From the NCBI GenBank assembly GCA_015680685.1, contig MNCI01024020.1:887321-922938 (forward strand): a DNA stretch of 35,618 bases, in the 5' to 3' direction. Below the pieces are notes generated by a model. It was not told the origin of the DNA. It saw only the letters and a program-made list of their open reading frames with translations, and did not search any database. The position numbers and the translations under genes were made by a program. Source of the DNA: Gnetum montanum. Taxonomy: Eukaryota; Streptophyta; Gnetopsida; Gnetales; Gnetaceae. Shown in pieces: positions 21,313 through 30,096 of the stretch (position 1 is its first letter; every line of letters starts with the position of its first letter).

Positions 21313-21569
21313 ATAACTTTAGATCACAAATGAAAGTTTTTGTTTCACTTTTTAAAAGTGACATAAAAAATGGAAAAGAGAAGATTTTAGAGAAATGTAC
21401 CAGATCTATAAGATATCTTAATAATTTCTAGCAAGGTTTCCAACCTTAATTTGGATGCTCATGCTGTAAGATAATATATTTTGGATATTGGGTTATTTTG
21501 CTAAATTTTTGAATTAATGAAATAAATTATTAATTTTTGAGCATTTTGTACTAATTTATATTTTAGGTT
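21313..21569 (+). mobile_element. Leader of the fourth element, cut by insertion of element A
   Basis: AT-rich sequence after the PBS with only a short Lys-rich coding trace. It stops at the LTR of element A. The last five bases, AGGTT (21565-21569), should be the target duplication of A, with the partner beyond the window's right end. Confidence 0.5.
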
Positions 21570-21580
21570 TGATGGGATGC

Positions 21581-21651
21581 AATATCGCATAAGCCGTGAT
21601 ATCGCATACGCGATATCACGTCGGTCCTTGCGATATCATGTACACGATATC
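21581..21651 (+). repeat. GATATC palindrome array in the LTR (U3)
   Basis: GATATC occurs at 21598, 21612, 21632 and 21646, with a variant AATATC at 21581. Spacings are 17, 14, 20 and 14. Most copies are flanked by CG or TG/CA so that they form 8-10 bp palindromes such as GCGATATC and ACGATATC. The array lies about 20 bases upstream of the TATA box. Confidence 0.85.
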
Positions 21652-21669
21652 ATAGCCTATCGCCAGTTC

Positions 21670-21677
21670 TATAAATA
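21670..21677 (+). promoter_or_regulatory. TATA box of LTR A
   Basis: TATAAATA followed by AGAGG. Equivalent boxes are at 35158-35165 in the 3' LTR and, on the - strand, at 27975-27982 and 34301-34308 in the LTRs of B. Confidence 0.75.
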
Positions 21678-22388
21678 AGAGGTTGCTATCTCTTGTTTCC
21701 ACATCTAGATCTAGACCCTTAGCTAGACTCTAGTAGTTTTACCATTCCAGAGATAGAATAATTTCCATGTGCCTGCAATAGGAGTCTCAAAGTGAATGGA
21801 TCTTTATTTGAGCAAATTATACCTAAGCACACATTTGTGTACGAAAATAAAGACGAACTTTTTGATAAACCTTGCAGTGCATGGACTAAGCTAATTAGGA
21901 TTTAATTAATATTAAATTATTAAATTCTTTATTAGATAATTAATCTCTCTCAACCCTTAACTCTCCTAGTTAAGTGCATTCAGTACGACCGCTTCGAGCA
22001 TGTGTGCTACGCTTGGTAACCCAGTAACAAATAGTGTTTGGTAATCCCAGTAGTGTTGCACTGGTTCAAGGTGTGTACGGAGAGTGGGAATGGATACTGA
22101 TGCTAGGACAATTAAAGCCTAGTTAGTGAAAGTTAGTTACTTAGTCTCTTCACCCTTTCCCCTCTTAGCATAGGTGATAAAAAGATAAACGATATAAAAA
22201 TTATATACCTCAAGTTCACTTAACCATACAATCGTGAAAAATACAAGTGAGCTTGGGAAGACAATGATTGATTAACCTTAAGTGTTCCATAAGACGCGCA
22301 AGCACTTAGTCCTTGGAGTTCAACCAAATCGCACATGTAACACTCGTATTCGTATGGTTGAGTGTAGGGGTACCTCACCACTCATCAT

Positions 22389-22406
22389 TGGCACCATTGT
22401 CGGGGA
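22389..22406 (+). promoter_or_regulatory. Primer-binding site of element A (tRNA-Asp type)
   Basis: TGGCACCATTGTCGGGGA lies one base after the LTR end. It differs from the complement of the plant tRNA-Asp 3' end (TGGCGCCGTTGCCGGGGA) at three positions, all transitions. Confidence 0.85.
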
Positions 22407-22777
22407 CTTAGTTGTTTGTGCGCTACGTAGAACATAGGAAATCATTTAGATTTTTGGGAGCTAAAATGAACCCTTAGGGTTAATCATATGAAAAACAACA
22501 TAACGGTAAACATCACATTGAACAAAACTAAGATGTCTTTTTCTCCATGCAAAAGAACTTCACTACATAGGACCAACATTAGAGACAATCAACGGTACAA
22601 CACACATAACCAAAACCTACTAGTTCCTCAACAATTCAGTGTGGTATATACTCATCACAATGAGTATATACCCAACTTGACCTTTTTCTTCCATCAAGAT
22701 GAACAACTGCGATGGAGAGGTAACATAGTGTTGCCTCCAGACAGAGCCCCCGCCCAACATGCTCCTTCATGCCCTTG

Positions 22778-22856
22778 CATGAATAGACATGTCACAATTA
22801 TACACTGAGTATGTTGNCATAAATAGACATGTCACAATTATACATCGAGTATGTTG
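22778..22856. repeat. Near-identical 39-bp direct repeat around a single N
   Basis: Positions 22778-22816 and 22818-22856 match at 36 of 39 bases, with N at 22817 between them. Element B has a single copy at the matching place in gag. As at 8060, this looks like an unmerged overlap at an assembly join. Confidence 0.8.
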
Positions 22857-24382
22857 CATGGGATTACAACATAAGGGACTACCATCTCACAGAAGTGCAA
22901 CATCAATGGGACTCGCGACAGGAGACATCATTGAAGGGCAAAGGACCCCATAATGCTTCACCTGTCATAAGAGAAATTAAGGGTGGTGAGCCTATTTGAA
23001 TAGGTTCTCCACAAAAGGATGTTCCCCCTCCTAACGATAGTGAGGAGGTGGTGTATTAGAACCTTCGCTCCATGATACACAACCCTAGTTCTGATCCCCA
23101 TGAACACCAAGTGTTCAATGAGGGAGATAAAGGCAGGAAGTCTAATCGTCATCATGATCAGGGTCATAACCACCAAAGAGAAGGTAGGAAACATTACCAT
23201 GTTGATGGTTCTCGTTCCTCTTCCCCTTCATCATCACACTCACCCTCTCCTTCAACATCAGGATGTAGTCACAAGGAACCTCACCGTGAGGATAAAGGTA
23301 AGCAAGATAAGAGACCTTGACAAGAGAGTTGAGAGCAAGGATGAGGGCATTCGAGAGAATCAAGGCATGGAAGAAGGGAAAGTAGGGAACCATGTAGACA
23401 TCACAGATTCCATGAGAGACATGACCATGATGAATCCCTACTTACAACTCAAAGCATGTTAGACATTATGGAGGTTGTTAGAATACCTACAAGGGACCAA
23501 AAGGATAGCTAGATCAAGAGACTAGACATGAATAATATCCCACAATTTGAGGAGGGATACAACACTGATCCACAGAACCACTTACAGGCATTTCACAATG
23601 CCTATGCCTTGTAGAATATTGAAAATGAGTGGCAAAAGTTAAAGTTATTTCTAAGGACACTCATAAAAGAAGTGGAAAGCTGGTACCAGTCCTTAGAACC
23701 AAAATCCATTCGAAGGTGGAGTACGATGTTAGAACTATTTAATAATAAATATCAGACATACTCCTGAGTGTCTGACTTGTGTAAGTAGATCCAAGGATGG
23801 ATGTAGGATAATCACAAACCCTTGGATGTTGCCATGGGCCGATATTATGCACGGTTACATCATTGTGCAGGCCATGGTTACGCACAACGGGATCAACTCC
23901 ACCATCTCCTAGATGGGCTAAGACATGAAACCAGAAGAACCCTTGGAACATATGCCCAAGGGAGATTATCTAAACTTAGGTCCCATAAGGTTCATAGATT
24001 ATTAGAGCAAGTAGCTAAGGAAGAAGGAGAGCTACGTAAGAGAGAAAGCGTGGAAGAGTATAACCGTGATCCTTCCCTCTAAAAAAGGGGAGTAAGATTC
24101 TGTGAGGAGGAGGATGAGTTACTACTTGAAGAGTTGGTGAGTAGGAAAACCTTGCCACTTTAGAAATTAACAACAGAATTGTCGACTAAGGTAGATTAGA
24201 TGTGGGACTCCTTAGATAGTATATTTGAAACCATCTTAAAAATCATAGAGGAGTCTAAGGAGTGAAGTACTGACCATGATAAGAAAAAGAAGAGGGATTT
24301 GGACCATGCACATAACCAAGGTAAGGGTAAATTAGCTATTACTGAAGAGGTTGTGGATTCCAATATGGACGATGACAGTGGA

Positions 24383-24421
24383 TGTGAGATATGTCAATAC
24401 GACCATCCTAAGGGATGTTGC
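24383..24421 (+). other. Zinc knuckle of gag, element A
   Basis: CEICQYDHPKGCC fits CX2CX3HX4C, one residue shorter than the usual CX2CX4HX4C retroviral spacing. B has CEICQYNHPKECC with the same spacing, so the shorter form is a property of the family. It is expected to bind element RNA. Confidence 0.75.
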
Positions 24422-25075
24422 CCAATAATCTCACATCTACAAGAGTCTAGGGTGTATGCACTCAACCCAAGACTTAACAAATGGCAAGCACCCCAAAGGT
24501 TACTTTATCCCCAAGGTAACCCAAGATAGTTCCACCAATCGTTAACATATTATCCAAGTGGAACTCCATCAAAACCTATTGAACAACACCAATAGTGGCA
24601 ATACCCATAGTCATGGGGGATGCCATAGCTGAGACAACAATACCCTTATCGGCAACTAGATCTATATGGCTACTATGTGCAGCAACCAATCTCTCCAAGT
24701 GACTCTGTTGGTCACGTGACCTCACAACATCACTACCAAGCTTGAGAGTACTATAAGACTCTTTCTCTTAAGAGAGACACACCACATGAATACCATCCTC
24801 TAAATCTGTCCGTCACTCTTACGCCGATAACTCCACTACCACCCGCTCCAGCAATGCAAGGGGAACTGCCCACTCAACCATAATAATACAATGCTACAAG
24901 AGCAGTAAACCTTCAACCTACTGTTGGTGCTGACAACCATACAAAGAGAGGACCTTTCTTCAGAACCAACAGTCCAAACAAGCTCTCACAATCACAAGCA
25001 ATTGAGCCTCTGAACATTCCTCCATCAAATAAGGCTTCGAAGCTCCCTTCAAACCAACAACAGAGCTCAACACAT

Positions 25076-25615
25076 ATGGTTATGTTAACATATACCATCA
25101 TTGACTGGATCAAGGAAGGCCACCTTCCCAAGAAATTCTCTGATCTTGGAAGTTCCTTAATCTACCTCCAAGTCACTGGGAATGAACCACATAAAGTTCT
25201 TCTTGACTCAGGTTCCGGAGTCAACTTGATATCACAGGAAATGTATAAAGCCTGGAACCTACCTTCACTAAAGAAGAGCAATATTCACTTAGAGTTGGCC
25301 AACCAGTCTAGCACTATTCCCTTGGGACTAGTGGAGGACATCATTACCTCTGTGTGTAATTGGTCATTCCCAGTTGATTTCCTAGTGATCCAAGTAAACA
25401 ATGATAAAGGGGACTTCCCAATAATAATGGGAAGGGCATGGCTAAGTACCATAAATGTATGCCTAGGAATCCATGATCTTTCCCTAGAAATATCTAAGGA
25501 AAACACTTATGGGAAGATCAAGAAGAAGAAGGTTCCATGCATAACATATAGTAATACAGAGGGTGATGATGTACAAGAGCATTCAACATCTCCTACATGC
25601 AAGTGGTATGCCTAG
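25076..25615 (+). CDS. Retropepsin-like protease segment of element A (open)
   Basis: This 179-codon open stretch is the best preserved coding piece in the window. The catalytic motif LLDSGSGVNL lies at residues 42-51 (Asp codon at 25205). A YKAWNLP and LELANQS middle and a PIIMGRAWLST segment near residue 136 (in place of the retropepsin flap/ILG-type motif) follow, ending in LEI and a Lys-rich tail. The DSG triad is intact. B carries the same segment with one stop. It probably cleaved the gag precursor. It is part of the larger frame starting at 22533, so the ATG at 25076 is likely an internal methionine and not a true start. Confidence 0.7.
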   Translation: MVMLTYTIIDWIKEGHLPKKFSDLGSSLIYLQVTGNEPHKVLLDSGSGVNLISQEMYKAWNLPSLKKSNIHLELANQSSTIPLGLVEDIITSVCNWSFPVDFLVIQVNNDKGDFPIIMGRAWLSTINVCLGIHDLSLEISKENTYGKIKKKKVPCITYSNTEGDDVQEHSTSPTCKWYA

Positions 25616-25982
25616 AAAGTTAACATACAAAAGTGCCTATATGTAGCAATTGCACAACAAGAGAACACCTAGTGGTTGATAGCTAATCAAGAGAGCAACC
25701 CACCAATATGCATGGAACTAACTGGGGGACCAACTTGTGCCCACATAGAGATCATAGATGCACTGAAACAAGAGTGTTGCCAACTTCCAACCCTTAAATC
25801 TTAAACCACCAATCAAGGGAAGTTGGAAACTCTTAGAGAATTCAAATGAGTACTCCAATAGGAGAATACTAGTCTGTGTGTAATCAACCACTCCTTATCA
25901 TGAACCTAGAACGATCTATGCACATAGCGCATTTGAGAGAGGACCACCTTACTCATTATTTCAGATCTCTTCCTTTCAACTC

Positions 25983-25994
25983 AATCATGGGGGA
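25983..25994 (+). promoter_or_regulatory. Internal polypurine-tract-like motif, element A
   Basis: AATCATGGGGGA resembles the terminal tract AGTCATGGGGGT (35045-35056). It is conserved in B (30131-30144) and C' (14646-14657). A central plus-strand priming site is one possibility. It also encodes part of the conserved SIMGEM end of the polyprotein. Confidence 0.4.
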
Positions 25995-26040
25995 GATGGC
26001 CACCTATGCTAAGCATTTGAGGCCCTCAGTTCTTTTTAAG

Positions 26041-27273
26041 TGTTTTTTTTTTACATATTGTTTTACAAAGTTCTTTAACTTTGCTTATTTTTTTTTACAA
26101 CATCATTTATACCTTTTTCACTTCTTTGTGCGTTTGATTATTTTGTTTGATTCATCACTTAATAACTGCTCCGAAGATGATATGAACTGTATTCCATTAA
26201 TTGCTAATGTTTGGTTTTTACCTTTAAGTTATGATGTTGATACTAAGGTATGGCTCTTTGATATAGTAGGCAATGATTCCACATCATCCATGCATCCATA
26301 AATTTCTATGGTCTCTCTTGGCTTGGAACTGTACAGTCCCTTTCTCAATAATAAGAACTATCAATAAATCGATGACTGGGCATTTCTCAAACTAAGGAAT
26401 GACTCAAAGATTGAAAAGGGTGTGACTTCAAGGGGATTTGATGCATTTGTGTTGGCCATTCTCTTTGGTGCTTAGATGTTTTCTTCTTGAGTTTTCTTAC
26501 CATTTCAACGTTGCCATGTTATCGGGTAGCTGAGCAAATAAAAAAAATAAGTCTTAGCATGGTGTGGTTCTCACGCAAAAAAAAAAAAGAAAAAAACATA
26601 AAAAAAATAGTGGGAGTTCAAAGCACATCCCTTAGAAAAAATAATCACTTGGGCTACAAGCATTGGTTATGAAACTAAAATAAACATGTTCCCTCTAACT
26701 AAGGCCCTTCTCGCTCCCTACTTTCTCCTCTTTCATTTCGTCGAAATGGTGGTGGCTCTTTGGTGGAAGCATTCTTGTTACTTCAAGTGGATGGATGGGC
26801 CAAATGTATTAATGCAAAGTCACTAGATGTGGTTTTTTTGAGGCTGAATTTGGAATGAGATCTATTGAGTCACATTAACCATTAATACACAAGGGGCTGT
26901 ACATCACCTTGTTCTTAAGATTCCATTCCATTCTCTCCTTTCCATCCTTCTTTCTCCATTTATCACCTCATTGTCGGTTGTATCAATAGTCTATATTTTG
27001 GTGGATGAATTGTTTTCTTTTTGGTAAACTCTTGTGATTAAAATTTTAACTCTTATTTCCAAATGACATTTCTAGAGCCTACGGACTCTTTGAATGTGGG
27101 ATTGTTACGAAATTAAGGGAATGAGCCTGCTTTGGGGAGGACCCACTGGCATTCCTATTTGGTGCATCCATTAATTTCTTTCCCTGAAACATTTCTGCAA
27201 TCACTATTTATTTTTTCCATCTCCATCTTTAACATCCATTTTATTGGTGTGGACATTGTTTCTTTTTCTCCAT
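26041..27273 (+). mobile_element. 3' region of element A, first part
   Basis: It begins with T-rich sequence encoding a Phe-rich tail. The frame 25876-26301 is open but is mostly this low-complexity stretch. The segment 26190-26460 aligns in reverse with B 29540-29770, and 26557-27200 with B 28835-29430. An A-rich tract lies at 26576-26608. No gene is supported after 26301. It ends at the TCCAT where B inserted. Confidence 0.75.
27269..27273. repeat. Target-site duplication of element B, left copy
   Basis: TCCAT directly precedes the first LTR base of B. The identical TCCAT is at 34426-34430. Confidence 0.9.
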
Positions 27274-28116
27274 TGATGAGTGGTGAGATACCCCTACACT
27301 CAACCATACGAATATGAGTGTAGCACACGCGATCCAATCGAACTCCGCAAAATAAGTGCCTACACGCCCCATGGAACACTTAGGGTTAATCATTCATTGT
27401 CTTCCCAGACTTACTTTAGTTGTCACGATGTATGATTAAGTCTGAGGTATATAAATTTTATGCTTTTTATGTTTTTGTCTCCTATGCTAACAAGGTGAAG
27501 GGTTGAGAAACTAATCACTAACTTTAACTAATGAACTAAGTCTAAATTACCTAGTGTTAGCATCCGTTCCCACTTACCGTACACACCCTAAACCGGTGCA
27601 ACCATGGTTACCAAACGTTAATCATTGCTGGGATCACCATGCATAACGCACGTGCTTGAAGTAGTCATACTGAGGCACTTAACTAGGAGAGAAGGGTTGA
27701 GAAGGAAAATAGTAAATAACAAGTAATAAATAATAGGTAATAAATAACAATAATAAAATCCTATTCCATGCACTACAAGGTTTATCCATGAAGCTCATCT
27801 TTATTGCCATATACAAACTTGTGTTCAGGTACAATGTTTGCTCGAATAAAGATCCATTCACTTTGGGACTCCTACTGTAGGCACATGGAAAATATTCTAT
27901 CTTTGGAGTGATCAATCTGCCATAGTTTCCCTACTGTCTAGCCCAGGATGAGGACACAAGGGAGAGCCACCTCTTATTTATAGGTATGACGACACATTGC
28001 GAGATTGCGTACGCAATATCATAGGGGAGGACACGATATCGCGAGGGATGTGATATTGTGATGGCCGCGATATCACATACGCGATATCGTGGCCCATGCA
28101 ATATCACGTCCCATCA
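27274..28116 (-). mobile_element. 3' LTR of element B (843 bp)
   Basis: The complement begins TGATGGGACGTG and ends ACCACTCATCA. TATA box complement at 27975-27982. GATATC sites are at 28035, 28069 and 28083, with AATATC or GATATT variants at 28015, 28052 and 28100. Confidence 0.9.
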
Positions 28117-28129
28117 TACCCCCATGATT
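28117..28129 (-). promoter_or_regulatory. Polypurine tract of element B
   Basis: The complement AATCATGGGGGTA directly abuts the 3' LTR. Confidence 0.75.
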
Positions 28130-30096
28130 GAAGGAAAACTCATCCTTGAGTTCCTTACAATAATATCGGGAAGGTATGGGATTATTAACTCAAATGGATC
28201 TAATGGGACGACATGTGAACGGATCATCATTACAAGACACAAAAAAATTGGTATTCATGACAACAAGGGTGAACACCTTATTACATTGACATCAGGCTTT
28301 AGTTGGCAACTGAGAAAGAGAGAGAGAGAGAAAGAATTTTTGCTACTGCCAATGCCAAGATTGTGCCTTTCATTGTCCATCTATTAGCACACCATTAATC
28401 TTGCTCCTTGCATAACTGCTTCCACCACTACTCCATTCCATGTGCTCCCTCCAAATCTGGTCCATTGTTGCATAATCACCATCTGCACATACAAGATAGG
28501 CCTGTATTAGCAAGGGTAGATGAATTTCAATGTGGGTAATACCTTGCTTCGGTGTAAGTCCATTGGCTGGGTTGTGGTATGGTCGATTACAGATTTAGAG
28601 ATATATTAATGATGACTACCAAAGGTGTAGGGGTTAGGAGAAAATCAAAAAAATTGGGCCCCGTACCCCCATGACTAATCGTGAACCTCTGGTACCGAGA
28701 GAATGGAAAAAGAAAAGGAATAAGAAAGATGAATAAAAAGAGACAACTAAGACATCGATAAATTGGATGTTAAGATGGAAATGAACAAAATAAAATGGAT
28801 TTCAAAATGTTAAGGGAAAGAAGTTAACTAGTGCACCAAATGGGAATGTGAGTGGATCCTCCCCAAAGCAGGCTCATGCCTTGAATGCCCTAACAAACCC
28901 ACATTCAAAGAGTCTGTAGGCTCTAGGAATGTCCTTTGAAACAAGAGTTAAAGTCTTAACCATAAGAATTTACCAAAAAGAAAATGATGTATCTACCAAA
29001 ATATACACTAATGATACAACCAGAAATGAGGTGAACAATGGAGAGAAGGGGGGAGAAAAGAGAATGGAATGGAATCCCAAGAATAAGGTGGTGTACATCC
29101 CCTTGTATGTTTCATGGTTAATGTGACTTAGTAAATCTCATTCCAACTCCAGCTTCAAACCAACCACATCTAGTGACTTCGCATCAATGCACTTGGCCAA
29201 ACGATCCTCGTGAATAATAAGAATACCTTCACCCAAGAGCCACCACCATTCTGATGAAACAAAGGAGAGAATGGGAAGTGAGAAGGGCCTTAGTTAGAGG
29301 GAACATTTTTGGTTCCATAACCAGTGCTTGTAGCCAAAGGGATTATTTCATCTAAGGGGTGTGCTTTGAATTCTCACTTTCTTTATTTTTTTTTGTTTTA
29401 TATTTTTATGCATGAGAACCACACCATGCAAAGACTTCTTATTTTTATTGTCTCAGCTTCTGATAATTGGGTAACTTGGAACAGTAAGAAAACTCAAGAA
29501 TAAAACATCCAAGCACCCAAGAGAATGGCCAACACAAATGCATCGAGTTCCCTTGAAGTCACACCCTTTTCAAACCTTGAGTCCTTCCTTAATTTGAGAA
29601 GTACCCAGTCACTAATTCGTTAAATTTCTTATTAGGAAGGGACTATACGTTTCCAAGCCAAGAGAGACCATAGACTTGTGGATGAATGGATGAAGTGGGT
29701 TCATTGCCTGCCATATCAAAAGAAACATACCGTAGTATCAACATCATAACTTAAAGGTAAAAACCAAACATTAGCAATCAAATGGAAAAATAGTTCATAC
29801 CATCGTGAAGAACACTTATTGGGTGAAAAACTTACAAGATGGATCACACGCACACACGCACACATACAAAATGGAAAAGTATAACGATGTTGTAAAACAA
29901 AAACAAGAAAAGTTAAAGAAATTTGTAAAAAAAAAACATGTAAAATAAAAACTATAAAACAAAAACTTGTAAAACAAAAATGTGTAAGACAAAAATGTGT
30001 AAAACAAAAATGTGTAAAAAAAAAATCTGTTAAACAAAAATGTGTAAAATAAAAACTTATAAAACAAAAATGTGTAAAACAAAAACTATAAAAGAA
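28130..30096 (-). mobile_element. 3' noncoding region of element B
   Basis: 28130-28735 aligns in reverse with 34431-35044 of A, and 28735-29770 with 26190-27273 of A. A GA microsatellite (28313-28335), a CA-rich run (29848-29870) and a 15-bp minisatellite (29938-30090) are present. A further polypurine-like motif lies at 28665-28676. Open frames such as 28058-28387 and 28929-29126 show no family pattern and are not conserved as frames in A. Confidence 0.75.
29938..30090 (-). repeat. 15-bp minisatellite, about 10 units
   Basis: On the + strand the unit is TGTGTAAAACAAAAA with variants. The period of 15 keeps the frame, so the - strand reads as repeated five-residue Phe-rich units in two open frames (for example FCFTH). 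Element A has only a short T-rich equivalent near 26040-26100, so the array expanded in B. Confidence 0.8.

Larger units (their letters stand above)
21570..22387 (+). mobile_element. 5' LTR of element A (818 bp)
   Basis: It starts TGATGGGATGC and ends CACTCATCA. It contains the GATATC array (21581-21651) and a TATAAATA box (21670-21677). It matches LTR A-3' (35058 on) directly and both LTRs of B in reverse. Confidence 0.9.
22533..26040 (+). pseudogene. gag-protease polyprotein remnant of element A
   Basis: The start at 22533 is chosen because the next codons (MSFS...) correspond to MSSS... of B at 33453. Order: N-terminal segment to about 22980 (GNIVLPPDRAP block shared with B); Ser/His/Arg-rich region 23072-23320; capsid-like region 23520-24080 with WYQSLEPKSIRRWS, GHGYAQRDQLHH and LRHETRRTLGTYAQGRL blocks; CX2CX3HX4C zinc knuckle at 24383-24421; Pro/Gln/Tyr-rich linker 24450-25070; protease 25076-25615; then a weak helical tail (ALKQECCQL) to the SIMGEM end near 26000. 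Stops and frameshifts occur throughout, including TAG at 23612-23614 that is shared with B. The Retrotrans_gag and retropepsin assignments are from visible motifs. It would form virus-like particles in which the element RNA is packaged. Confidence 0.8.

Noticed and set aside
23142-23393. Open frames on both strands over the Ser/His-rich part of gag
   Set aside because: They are shadows of a low-complexity coding region; only the frame that matches B is meaningful.
25876-26301. A 141-codon frame with membrane-like stretches after the protease, as a possible env-like protein
   Set aside because: The hydrophobic part is encoded by T-rich low-complexity sequence that varies strongly in B, where it is a minisatellite. 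No signal peptide or glycoprotein pattern is visible.
27274-28116. The LTR as a solo LTR
   Set aside because: It has a polypurine tract on its right side, matches the LTR at 33595-34425, and the pair shares a TCCAT duplication, so it is one end of a full element.
28058-28387. A 109-codon frame starting in the LTR of B
   Set aside because: The aligned region of A (34700-35120) has no corresponding frame, and it includes a GA microsatellite.
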